From the NCBI GenBank assembly GCA_902521155.1, contig CABYQR010000006.1, positions 1 through 51,930 on the forward strand: DNA of 51,930 bases, written 5' to 3'. The notes below the pieces were generated by a model. It was not told the origin of the DNA. It worked only from the letters and a program-made list of their open reading frames with translations, and made no database searches. Source of the stretch: an uncultured Alphaproteobacteria bacterium. Lineage in GTDB: Bacteria; Pseudomonadota; Alphaproteobacteria; HIMB59. The position numbers and the translations under genes were made by a program. Of the stretch, positions 8,539 through 16,207 are shown one piece after another; the first letter of the stretch is position 1; every line of letters starts with the position of its first letter.

Positions 8539-9094
8539 ACAAGAACTTCGTAAATACCATATAAGATCTAGGATGAAAATGGAAGTCTCTGAGGTTAACA
8601 ATCTTTCAAATAAAATTAATATTAGAGTACTTGAACTCTTAAGTGATATTCCTGATAATTCTACTATTGGTCTTTTTTACCCCTATAAAAAAGAAGTAAA
8701 TATTTTAGCCTTAGCAGAAGAGTTGGAAAAAAAGAAAATTCAATGTCTGCTTCCAAAGGTAATTACAAAAAATAAACCTTTAAAGTATTTTTCTTATTCT
8801 CATCAATATCCATTACTTGAAAAAGGATTTGGGGGGATAATGGAACCTGTGAGCAATCACTCAGTCGATCCAGATTTCATTATAGCTTCTTGTTCTGCAT
8901 TTAATATTGAGGGTTATAGAGTTGGTTATGGGGGAGGTTTTTTCGATCGAACAATTTCTGAACTAAGTGAAAAAAAAAACATAAAAACTATTTTGGCTGC
9001 TTTTGAAAGTCAAAAAACGCCAATACAATTTCAAGAGAGCTTTGATGAAAAAGTTGATTATATCTGTACGGAGAATAAAACTTATAGAACATGA
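8531..9094 (+). CDS. fau: 5-formyltetrahydrofolate cyclo-ligase
   Basis: The enzyme converts 5-formyl-THF to 5,10-methenyl-THF using ATP. The 187 residues carry the N-terminal helix (LRKYHIRSRMK) and the signature GYRVGYGGGFFDR at 128-140, which matches the family's GxRLGYGGGYYDR. The start is TTG, overlapping the zapA stop by 8 bases; no ATG lies upstream before the zapA coding sequence, and the family N-terminus starts here. It has no clear Shine-Dalgarno sequence, so translation probably depends on coupling. The stop overlaps the next gene in an ATGA junction. Confidence 0.92.
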   Translation: MNKQELRKYHIRSRMKMEVSEVNNLSNKINIRVLELLSDIPDNSTIGLFYPYKKEVNILALAEELEKKKIQCLLPKVITKNKPLKYFSYSHQYPLLEKGFGGIMEPVSNHSVDPDFIIASCSAFNIEGYRVGYGGGFFDRTISELSEKKNIKTILAAFESQKTPIQFQESFDEKVDYICTENKTYRT

Positions 9095-9906
9095 AATTTT
9101 TAGTCATAGGAGACGTTGTAGGAAGAACAGGTCGTCTAGCTTTGCAAAACAATTTATCTAAAATAAAAGATCAATTTAAGATTGATTTTACTATAGTTAA
9201 TGGTGAAAATTCAGCTGGGGGTTATGGCATTACTAGCAAGATTTATGAAGAAATGATGAATTGGGGAGTTGACGCTGTTACTCTGGGCAATCATGCTTGG
9301 AAGAAAGATGAAATTATTCCTTATATGGAAAGCAATCCAAATCATAATATTATCAGACCTTTAAATTTTCCCGAAGGCTCACCAGGACAGGGTTTCAAAA
9401 TTTTTACGCATTTGAATGGTAAAAGAATTCTAGTTTGCCAAGTTCATGGTGAAACTTTTATTGACCTTCCCCTAGACAACCCCTTTCAATCAATAGATAC
9501 AAAAATCCTCTCAATAATAAATGACCATGATATTGACTACTCCTTTTTGGAGGTACACGCAGAAGTTACCTCAGAAAAAAATGGTATTGCTCAACATTAT
9601 GATGGTAAGTTCACTGCTATTTATGGGACACATGTCCATATTCCAACAATGGACGCTAGAATATTAGATAAAGGAACCTGTTTCCAAACAGACATAGGTA
9701 TGACAGGTGATTATAACTCAGTCATTGGAATGAAAAAAGATAACGCTATTAAAAGAATGAGGACTAAAAATCTCACACATAGACTTGAGCCGGCTGAGGG
9801 AGAGGCTACAATCTCCGGTGCTATCATTACTACAAATCCGGATAATAATAATTCCATTCAATCGATTCAAATAGGTGGTGTTTTGGATCGTAATTTACTA
9901 TCTTAA
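9091..9906 (+). CDS. YmdB/TIGR00282 family metallophosphoesterase
   Basis: The 271-residue protein is a two-metal phosphoesterase. Ligands fit the family: Asp8 in GDVVG, Glu39 and Asn40 in NGENSAGG, Asn67 and His68 in GNHAWKK, His156 in EVHAE, and His181 and His183 in YGTHVHIPT. Members hydrolyse cyclic nucleotides in Bacillus and Deinococcus; the substrate here is unknown. It is coupled to fau by an ATGA overlap and is followed by yebC after 3 bases, an order common in alphaproteobacteria. Confidence 0.9.
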   Translation: MKFLVIGDVVGRTGRLALQNNLSKIKDQFKIDFTIVNGENSAGGYGITSKIYEEMMNWGVDAVTLGNHAWKKDEIIPYMESNPNHNIIRPLNFPEGSPGQGFKIFTHLNGKRILVCQVHGETFIDLPLDNPFQSIDTKILSIINDHDIDYSFLEVHAEVTSEKNGIAQHYDGKFTAIYGTHVHIPTMDARILDKGTCFQTDIGMTGDYNSVIGMKKDNAIKRMRTKNLTHRLEPAEGEATISGAIITTNPDNNNSIQSIQIGGVLDRNLLS

Positions 9907-9909
9907 ATC

Positions 9910-10650
9910 ATGGCAGGACATTCCAAATTTAAAAATATCCAATTTCGAAAAGGCGCCCAAGATAAAAAAAGAGCTAAACAGTTTTCTAAAATAGGAAGAG
10001 AAATTCAAATTGCAGTTAAAATAGCAGGAACGGATATTGAGTCCAATCCAAGACTAAGATTGGCAATTACAAAAGCTAGAAGTGTTAATATGCCTAAAGA
10101 TAATGTGGATAGAGCCATTAATAAAAATAACTCAGATACTACAGAGTATAGTGAGGTTCGCTATGAGGGTTATGGACCATTTGGAACAGCCTTTATAGTT
10201 GAAGCTTTAACAGATAATAAAAATAGAACCGCTTCTGAGATCAGATCTATATTTTCAAAAAATGGAGGTAATTTGGGCGAGACGGGAAGTGTCAGTTTTA
10301 ATTTTGATAAAGTTGGAGAAATACAAATTAAAAGCGAAATTAATGATAGATTATTAGAAGAATTGCTAGAACATGGATTAGAGGATTACTCAGTAGAAGA
10401 TAATATTACAAATATTTATTGTAAATTTGAGTCATTGGCCTCTTTAGAAAAGGTTATTATGGAAAAAGGCTTAGATGTTGAAAGCGCTTTAATAGTTTGG
10501 AAACCAAATTTGACAGTAAAAATAGAAAAAGAAGATGAATTAAATAGATTGATTAAATTGAATGATGACTTAGAGGATAATGATGACGTTCAAAATTGCT
10601 TTTCTAATCTAGATTTTGACAGTTCCTTATTAGATAATTCCAATGCCTGA
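9910..10650 (+). CDS. yebC: YebC/PmpR family regulator (TACO1-like)
   Basis: The protein starts MAGHSKFKNIQFRKGAQDKKR, the family signature, and has the usual three-domain length of 246 residues. Family members have been described as DNA-binding regulators and, more recently, as factors that help ribosomes at difficult sequences. In most proteobacteria yebC precedes ruvC-ruvA-ruvB; here the next gene is a small nuclease candidate whose start lies 8 bases before the yebC stop. The acidic C-terminus (LEDNDDVQNCFSNLDFD) is longer and more acidic than I expect, possibly a lineage trait. Confidence 0.95.
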   Translation: MAGHSKFKNIQFRKGAQDKKRAKQFSKIGREIQIAVKIAGTDIESNPRLRLAITKARSVNMPKDNVDRAINKNNSDTTEYSEVRYEGYGPFGTAFIVEALTDNKNRTASEIRSIFSKNGGNLGETGSVSFNFDKVGEIQIKSEINDRLLEELLEHGLEDYSVEDNITNIYCKFESLASLEKVIMEKGLDVESALIVWKPNLTVKIEKEDELNRLIKLNDDLEDNDDVQNCFSNLDFDSSLLDNSNA

Positions 10651-10978
10651 TAAGGCATGGAAAAATAGAGAAAGACTTGTCTCTAGATTTTTTGGTGGAA
10701 TAAGAAACGCTCTGAGTGGTATTAACTCTAAGGTCACACATTCAGATGTTATACATGATACACTTTTTATTGAATGTAAATTAAGAGCAAAACACTCAGC
10801 TGTTAAATTATGGGATGATACAAAGATTTTAGCAGATAAGGAAAAAAAGACTCCAGTTATTGCGCTTTGTGAAAAAAATAGACCTGGTTTTTGGATAATG
10901 GTACATTCAGATGATTTTGAAACAGTTTCAAATGAACTCAGTGTTAAAAAAAATACTAGTAAAGAAGATGAGGATTAA
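10643..10978 (+). CDS. Small PD-(D/E)XK nuclease-like protein, Hjc-like layout
   Basis: This 111-residue protein has no confident name. Its layout matches a minimal PD-(D/E)XK nuclease: a helix with Glu10 (NRERLVSRFF), a glycine-rich turn (ALSGINSK, 23-30), Asp35, and the ExK pair Glu44 and Lys46 in FIECKLRA, followed by a helix (VKLWDDTKILADKEKK) and a strand with PVIALCEKNRPGFWIMV. The spacing E10-D35-E44-x-K46 resembles archaeal Holliday junction resolvase Hjc. Related small proteins annotated as hypothetical occur in other bacteria and phages. The start overlaps the yebC stop by 8 bases and tolQ follows after 3 bases, so it is in the yebC-tol operon. A structure-specific endonuclease is my inference; a restriction-type or repair nuclease is also possible. 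Confidence 0.72.
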   Translation: MPDKAWKNRERLVSRFFGGIRNALSGINSKVTHSDVIHDTLFIECKLRAKHSAVKLWDDTKILADKEKKTPVIALCEKNRPGFWIMVHSDDFETVSNELSVKKNTSKEDED

Positions 10979-10981
10979 ATT

Positions 10982-11680
10982 ATGGAAGAAGTTGTAAACC
11001 TTGCTGCTTTAGAAGGGTCTGTGGATTTTTCTATGTTTGGAATGTTTTTAAAATCTGATTGGGTAGTTAAACTTGTAATTGTCCTTTTAGTAATTTTCTC
11101 AATTCAATCTTGGAAAATTATTATTCAAAAAATCTTATTGGTAAACAAGCAACGTAAAATCTCTAAACAATTCGAAAACCATTTTTGGTCTGGGGTATCT
11201 TTAGATGAGCTTTATGAACAAATTGATGATTTTGACCAAGAAAGCTTTTCTAATATTTTTAGAAATATCATGAATGAATATGAAAAATCGCGATTGCAAA
11301 AAAATAAAATCGACTCAGCTTTTATTCAAAGATTATATACATCTCTTGATCTTAGTATTGCTACTGAAGATTCAAATTTAAATAAAGGCTTGTCTTTTTT
11401 AGCTTCTTCCGGATCAGTAGCACCTTTTATTGGTTTATTTGGAACTGTATGGGGAATTATGAATAGCTTTCAAGCAATTGCTATTGCTCAGAATACCAAT
11501 TTAGCTGTTGTTGCCCCAGGTATTGCAGAGGCACTTTTTGTGACTGCTTTGGGTTTATTTGTAGCTATACCTTCCACAGCATTTTACAATATGATTACAT
11601 CTAAAATTGACAATTATTTATCTGAGGCTGAAAGTTTTGGCAAAGATCTTGTAAATATTATTTCACGCCAAGTAAAATAA
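10982..11680 (+). CDS. tolQ: Tol-Pal system protein TolQ
   Basis: TolQ is the inner-membrane stator of the Tol motor, in the ExbB/MotA family. It has 232 residues with three hydrophobic segments: about 28-47, about 133-155 (GSVAPFIGLFGTVWGIMNSF) and about 172-200 (PGIAEALFVTALGLFVAIP). The conserved glycine- and threonine-rich second and third helices are clear. With TolR it uses the proton gradient to drive TolA. The usual upstream gene ybgC is missing; the nuclease candidate takes its place. tolR abuts the stop codon. Confidence 0.95.
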   Translation: MEEVVNLAALEGSVDFSMFGMFLKSDWVVKLVIVLLVIFSIQSWKIIIQKILLVNKQRKISKQFENHFWSGVSLDELYEQIDDFDQESFSNIFRNIMNEYEKSRLQKNKIDSAFIQRLYTSLDLSIATEDSNLNKGLSFLASSGSVAPFIGLFGTVWGIMNSFQAIAIAQNTNLAVVAPGIAEALFVTALGLFVAIPSTAFYNMITSKIDNYLSEAESFGKDLVNIISRQVK

Positions 11681-12076
11681 ATGAGAAAAAAACTCCGACC
11701 TGTTTCAAATATTAACGTAACTCCAATGGTTGATGTTATGCTAGTCTTGTTAATAGTTTTTATGGTTACAGCACCTCTATTAACTGTTGGCGTACCTGTT
11801 AATTTGCCAAAAGTTGAAGCTAACTCATTGGATGCTCAAAAAGAGCCACTTGAAATATCCATCAATCAAGATAATGAGATTTATTTGGGAGAGGAGCAAA
11901 TACCTTTTGATGATTTAATTGCTAAAGTAAAAATAATTGCAGGCTCAAACACTGATATAAGAATTTTTTTAAGAGCTGACACCTCTATTAATTATGGAGA
12001 AGTTATGAAAGTGTTAGGTGCATTGAACACATCAGGTTTTTTAAAAATTGCACTTGTGACTAAAAAACCTAGTTAA
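11681..12076 (+). CDS. tolR: Tol-Pal system protein TolR
   Basis: TolR is the ExbD-family partner of TolQ. The 131 residues have a short cytoplasmic start, then a single membrane helix INVTPMVDVMLVLLIVFMV at about 11-29 containing Asp18, the proton-path residue of the family. The periplasmic domain follows, with the characteristic FLRADTSINYGEVMKVLGAL near the end. It starts directly after the tolQ stop, with no spacer, and is followed at once by tolA. Confidence 0.95.
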   Translation: MRKKLRPVSNINVTPMVDVMLVLLIVFMVTAPLLTVGVPVNLPKVEANSLDAQKEPLEISINQDNEIYLGEEQIPFDDLIAKVKIIAGSNTDIRIFLRADTSINYGEVMKVLGALNTSGFLKIALVTKKPS

Positions 12077-13129
12077 TTGAGTACAATTTCTATTTTCAAT
12101 CCGTTTAGAAAAATAATTTATCTAGTTGAAAATGTTAGTTATAAAAAAAGTGACTCTTTCTTCCAAGTTATATCGTTTCTAATTCATTTATTAATTTTAA
12201 TACCTATGATTAATTTTACATTTCAAAAAGAGATCAGCGATATCCCAATGATTTTACCAGTAGAGATGTTTATTATAGAAGAGCAAACAGCTGCACCAGA
12301 ATTTGTTGAGGAGATTAATGAGATTGTCCCAACTATTCAGGAAGAGGCAGCCAAAGAGGTAAAAGAAATAATAGAGGAGCCTATTATCTCTCAACCTATA
12401 ATTGAAGAGGTTATTCCAGAAATAACTTCAACCGAAGTTCAAGAAATCCTTCCTGATATAAAGGAATCTAATATTATAAATGAAAGTGAAGAGGTTCTTG
12501 TTGATAACAGTTCTAATCAGGCAAATGAATTTGTAATAGAAGAAGTCCCCGTAGAACAAAAAAAAGAACCCGAGGAGGAGACACCCCCTCCTATTGAAAA
12601 TGATTTTGAAATTGAGCTAAAGCAAAAACCCGAACCAAGAGAAATAGAAAAACCTTTTGATAACTTTGAAATCATTGTTAAGAAAAAACCTACTAAAAAA
12701 ACTTTTAATGTGAGTACCGTTCTTAAAGATTTAGAAAATAAAGATCAAGAATTTAAAAAAGAACAAGAATCAATAGAGGAAAAACAAGAGGAAGTCTTTA
12801 CTGAAAAAGTAGGCCCAACAATGACTATTTCTGAGATTGATCTTTTAAAACAACAGCTCCACGGATGTTTGAATTTGAATGTCGGAGTAGCTAATCTAAA
12901 AGAAATTAAACCAGTTATATATATTGAGGTCAATCCAGATAGGACTGTCAAAAATGCAAAAGTTGTAAATCAAGAAAGATTAATAGACCCCTCTTTTAGA
13001 ACTGCCGCTGAAGCTGCAATGAGAGCTGTCAATAATCCTGATTGTAGTCCTTTATTATTACCTCAAGATAAATATGAGAAATGGAAAGAAATTAATTTTA
13101 CTTTTGATTTCAGCTGGATGTTTGATTAA
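12077..13129 (+). CDS. tolA: TolA-like protein, C-terminal TonB/TolA domain
   Basis: TolA spans the periplasm from TolQR to Pal. It has 350 residues: a membrane helix near 29-50 (VISFLIHLLILIPMINFTF), a long Glu/Pro/Ile-rich low-complexity linker from about 65 to 250, and a C-terminal domain beginning with LLKQQLHGCLNLNVGV that matches the alphaproteobacterial TolA/TonB C-terminal fold, with a paired cysteine (CLN and PDCSP). The start is TTG, immediately after the tolR stop. Acidic repeats such as EEPI and EVIPEI replace the Lys/Ala-rich helix of E. coli TolA, so sequence identity to it is low and the assignment rests on domain order and place. Confidence 0.88.
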   Translation: MSTISIFNPFRKIIYLVENVSYKKSDSFFQVISFLIHLLILIPMINFTFQKEISDIPMILPVEMFIIEEQTAAPEFVEEINEIVPTIQEEAAKEVKEIIEEPIISQPIIEEVIPEITSTEVQEILPDIKESNIINESEEVLVDNSSNQANEFVIEEVPVEQKKEPEEETPPPIENDFEIELKQKPEPREIEKPFDNFEIIVKKKPTKKTFNVSTVLKDLENKDQEFKKEQESIEEKQEEVFTEKVGPTMTISEIDLLKQQLHGCLNLNVGVANLKEIKPVIYIEVNPDRTVKNAKVVNQERLIDPSFRTAAEAAMRAVNNPDCSPLLLPQDKYEKWKEINFTFDFSWMFD

Positions 13130-13175
13130 TCAAAAAATTAAAAAAATACTCATAAAAATATGCTAATAATAAAGA

Positions 13176-14492
13176 ATGTTTAAATTACTTACCTTTTTTA
13201 TATTTTTAAGTATCAAATCTTTTGCTGCTTTAGATGTAACTATTTCCCAAGGACAAGTTGAACCTACTCCAATAGCAATTACTCAGATTTTTGGTAGTGA
13301 AGCTGATACAGCCAGATATGGGAATACTATCAGAGAGATTATTTCAAATAATTTGACTAATTCTGGGCTATTTTACACAGTCAATGAGGACTTATACATA
13401 CAGTCAGACAATTTAGTTGAAAAAGTTCCAAGATTTGAGGATTGGAAGTTGATCAAAGCCCAATTTCTTCTCAGCGCTGATGTAAAAAAATCAGATAAGG
13501 GTATTAGATTAAGAATGAGATTGTATGATGTTTTTAATGGAACTGAAATTGAGAAGCTTCAACTAACAATCCCAGATGAAGATCTTGTGAGACGTGTAGG
13601 ACATACCGTAAGTGACATTGTCTATGAGAGAATTACGGGAGAGACTGGATATTTCGATACTAGAATTGTCTATGTTTCTGAAGTAGGTCCCTTAGACCAA
13701 AGAATAAAAAGGTTAGCAATTATGGATCAAGATGGCCACCTTGATAGCCATCAATTTTTAACGGATGGAAAAAATCTTGTTCTTACACCACGTTTTGCCC
13801 CTAATAATCAAACCATAACTTATATGGAATATAAAAATAATTTACCCCGAGTTTATATCTATAATCTTTTAACTGGGGAGAGGGAAATAGTAGGAGATTT
13901 TCCTGGCATGACATTTGCTCCTAGGTTTTCTCCAGACAGCCAAAGCATAGTTATGTCCTTTTCAGAACCCAATACTGCTAATTCAGAGATTTATCTTATG
14001 GATTTAAATACACGATCACTTAATAAATTAACAGATGACTCAGGAATTGACACCTCTCCATCTTTTTCACCCGATGGTAGTAAAATAGTTTTCAACTCTG
14101 ATAGGGGAGGAAGCCCACAAATATTTATAATGGACAAAGATGGTAAAAATTTAAAAAGAATATCTAAAGGAAGAGGTGTTTATGGTAATCCTGTTTGGTC
14201 ACCTAGAGGAGACTATATTGCTTTTGTTAAAAATATAAGACCAGACTTCTATATAGGTGTGATGGATACCAATGGAGATAATGAGAGAATTGTTGTAAAA
14301 GATTTTTCTTTAGAGTCCCCGGCATGGTCTCCAAATGGTAGATATTTAATTTTTTATCGTCAGCAAAGATCAAACACAGATGGTACGGGGGGAGAAACTA
14401 CAATTCATTTTATAGATATTACTGGTTACAATGAGAGAATCATTCCTACTCCTAGGGATGGTAGTGACCCAGCTTGGTCACCTTTATTGTAG
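13176..14492 (+). CDS. tolB: Tol-Pal system beta-propeller protein TolB
   Basis: TolB is a periplasmic protein that binds Pal and links it to TolA. It has a signal peptide in the first 18 residues or so (FKLLTFFIFLSIKSFAA), an N-terminal domain, and then a six-bladed propeller with repeated blade motifs such as PRFSPDSQSI, PSFSPDGSKI, PVWSPRGDYI, PAWSPNGRYL and a final PAWSPLL. The 438-residue length is normal. It follows tolA by 46 bases, where AT-rich sequence with TAATAAT may hold a weak promoter; the 129-base gap after it likely holds the pal promoter. Confidence 0.96.
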   Translation: MFKLLTFFIFLSIKSFAALDVTISQGQVEPTPIAITQIFGSEADTARYGNTIREIISNNLTNSGLFYTVNEDLYIQSDNLVEKVPRFEDWKLIKAQFLLSADVKKSDKGIRLRMRLYDVFNGTEIEKLQLTIPDEDLVRRVGHTVSDIVYERITGETGYFDTRIVYVSEVGPLDQRIKRLAIMDQDGHLDSHQFLTDGKNLVLTPRFAPNNQTITYMEYKNNLPRVYIYNLLTGEREIVGDFPGMTFAPRFSPDSQSIVMSFSEPNTANSEIYLMDLNTRSLNKLTDDSGIDTSPSFSPDGSKIVFNSDRGGSPQIFIMDKDGKNLKRISKGRGVYGNPVWSPRGDYIAFVKNIRPDFYIGVMDTNGDNERIVVKDFSLESPAWSPNGRYLIFYRQQRSNTDGTGGETTIHFIDITGYNERIIPTPRDGSDPAWSPLL

Positions 14493-14621
14493 TTTTTCTA
14501 ATTTTTTAGGGTAAAGTATTGAAAATCAATAAAAATATAACAATAATTGACTTGATTTAAAATAAATTCAGTGTTTATTTAAGTTAATTATAGTTACAAA
14601 TATATTTACGCGGAGATAATA
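14493..14621 (+). promoter_or_regulatory. tolB-pal intergenic region, probable pal promoter and strong RBS
   Basis: This 129-base gap is the longest non-coding stretch in the window. It has no visible terminator hairpin. TTGACT at 14547-14552 resembles a -35 box and TATAGT at 14589-14594 a -10 box, but they do not pair at 17 bases, so the promoter cannot be fixed by eye. The end carries TTTACGCGGAGATAATA at 14605-14621 with GGAG at 14612-14615 as a good ribosome binding site for pal. A separate promoter would fit the need for abundant Pal. Confidence 0.4.
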
Positions 14622-15116
14622 ATGTTAAAAAAATTACTTTTACTCATTGCTGCTGGCTTTTTTCTAGCTTCATGCGCGGCTACTAATACTGAAACAGGTG
14701 GTGATGTTGATTCTACCTCTTCAGCTTCAAGCTCTTCATCTGATGGAAGCATTACAGCTGGTACTCAAGAAGACCTTATAGTCAATGTTGGAGACAGAGT
14801 TTTCTTCGAATTTGATAGCTCAGAACTAACAGTTGATGCTCAAGCCACTTTAGATGCACAAGCTGCCTGGCTTTCACAATATCCTGATACGGACATTACA
14901 ATTGAAGGTCATTGTGATGAAAGAGGTACAAGAGAATATAACTTAGCACTAGGTGATAAAAGAGCTTTTGCCGTTTATAGTTATCTAGCTCAAGCGGGAG
15001 TAGATACAAACAGAATGGATTACGTAAGTTGGGGTAAAGAAAGACCCGAAGTTATAGGTTCTGAAGAAACCGCATATAGCCAAAACAGGCGCGGTGTTAC
15101 AATAGTAACAAATTAA
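14622..15116 (+). CDS. pal: Peptidoglycan-associated lipoprotein Pal
   Basis: Pal is an outer-membrane lipoprotein that grips peptidoglycan and works with TolB and TolA in constriction. The lipobox LASC places the lipidated Cys at about residue 18. A Ser-rich linker follows, then the OmpA-like domain with FFEFDSSELT near 61-70, the peptidoglycan-binding block TIEGHCDERGTREYN, and the NRRGVTIV end. The 164 residues are normal. A strong ribosome binding site lies 6 bases before the ATG. A perfect hairpin downstream probably limits read-through into cpoB. Confidence 0.97.
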   Translation: MLKKLLLLIAAGFFLASCAATNTETGGDVDSTSSASSSSSDGSITAGTQEDLIVNVGDRVFFEFDSSELTVDAQATLDAQAAWLSQYPDTDITIEGHCDERGTREYNLALGDKRAFAVYSYLAQAGVDTNRMDYVSWGKERPEVIGSEETAYSQNRRGVTIVTN

Positions 15117-15126
15117 TAAAAATCTC

Positions 15127-15155
15127 GGGTGCTCATATTTGAGCACCCAAATTTT
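15127..15155 (+). terminator. Hairpin terminator or attenuator after pal
   Basis: GGGTGCTCA (15127-15135), loop TATT, and TGAGCACCC (15140-15148) form a perfect 9-bp GC-rich stem in an AT-rich genome, followed by AAATTTT. It lies 11 bases after the pal stop and just before the cpoB start. The T-run is short, so it may end only some transcripts, leaving cpoB at a lower level than pal. Confidence 0.8.
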
Positions 15156-15157
15156 CG

Positions 15158-16207
15158 ATGAAACGTCTAACCTATTTTCTGGTTTTAATATTTATTTCTT
15201 CTCACTCTTTTTTATTTTCTCAAAGTCATAATCAGGTTGAAGTTGAACTAGAAAGAATTAAAAAAGATATTATAGACCTTCAAAAGTTTGTTTATAAAAA
15301 TGGTAATAGTTCTTCGACTCAACAAAATGAGAGCTCTGAATTAGAAAATTTAAATCAATTACTCGGAAGTATTGCCGATAAGCTATCATCTCTAGAAATT
15401 CAAATGAACGATATGAAAGATGATATTAGTAATCTTTATCTTTTGTACACCTCTCCTCAGTTTGATACGAACAACCTCGTGAATTCAACTAAAGAATTAA
15501 ATATAGATGAAAGCTCTTCAAATATAGTTTTTGAAAAAAATAATGACAAGCAGAGTTTAGGTCAATTATCTTTGACTGAATTGGACAGTAGTTCTGAAGA
15601 AAAAAACACAATTGAAGTTTTAGAGCAAGACGAAGAAAATGAAGAATTTAACTCCTCTCAATCTTTGGGAAAACTCTCTATTTCTAGTTTAGAGGAAAAA
15701 GTTATTGAACCACAAGAGCTTACAGAAGAAGATTTATCTACACTTGCAGAGCTAGATCAGTTGATGTTAGAAAGAGAAAAAGAAATAAATAAGCCTATTG
15801 TCGATGTTTTGCAACAATTACAACTTGCAAAGCAAAGCTTAGCCAGTTTAGAAAATCAAAAAGCAATAGATAGTTTATTGCTCATTATTGGATCTGAAAC
15901 AAAAAATTTAGAAATATTAGCTGAGGCCTACTATTTAATAGGAAGGACATATTTTATTGAGGGTCAAGTAATTGAGTCTGTAAAATATTTTGGATTAAGA
16001 CATAGAGACTTATCAGACATTACAAAATTTAGATCAGAAAGTTATATTTGGTTAGGCAAATCCTTGTTTAGTATTGGGGACCAAGAAAATGGATGTTTAA
16101 TTATGGAAGAAATAATTTTTTCAAACTCATATCTCGATAATAATACAATCATAGAAGAAGCCAAAACCCTTCAAGACGATAAGGATTGTGGCCTAATCAT
16201 TGATTAA
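15158..16207 (+). CDS. cpoB: Tol-Pal system protein YbgF/CpoB-like
   Basis: This is a periplasmic protein of 349 residues with a signal peptide in the first 22 residues, a coiled coil at about 26-95 for oligomerisation, an acidic Ser-rich middle, and a C-terminal TPR-like region (AEAYYLIGRTYFIEGQVIESVKYFGLRHRD). CpoB coordinates peptidoglycan synthesis with Tol-driven outer-membrane constriction. The middle contains two copies of a QSLGxLSxxxL motif (132-142 and 168-178). The assignment rests on architecture and on the fixed position after pal; residue identity is low. It overlaps tilS by 8 bases. Confidence 0.85.
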   Translation: MKRLTYFLVLIFISSHSFLFSQSHNQVEVELERIKKDIIDLQKFVYKNGNSSSTQQNESSELENLNQLLGSIADKLSSLEIQMNDMKDDISNLYLLYTSPQFDTNNLVNSTKELNIDESSSNIVFEKNNDKQSLGQLSLTELDSSSEEKNTIEVLEQDEENEEFNSSQSLGKLSISSLEEKVIEPQELTEEDLSTLAELDQLMLEREKEINKPIVDVLQQLQLAKQSLASLENQKAIDSLLLIIGSETKNLEILAEAYYLIGRTYFIEGQVIESVKYFGLRHRDLSDITKFRSESYIWLGKSLFSIGDQENGCLIMEEIIFSNSYLDNNTIIEEAKTLQDDKDCGLIID

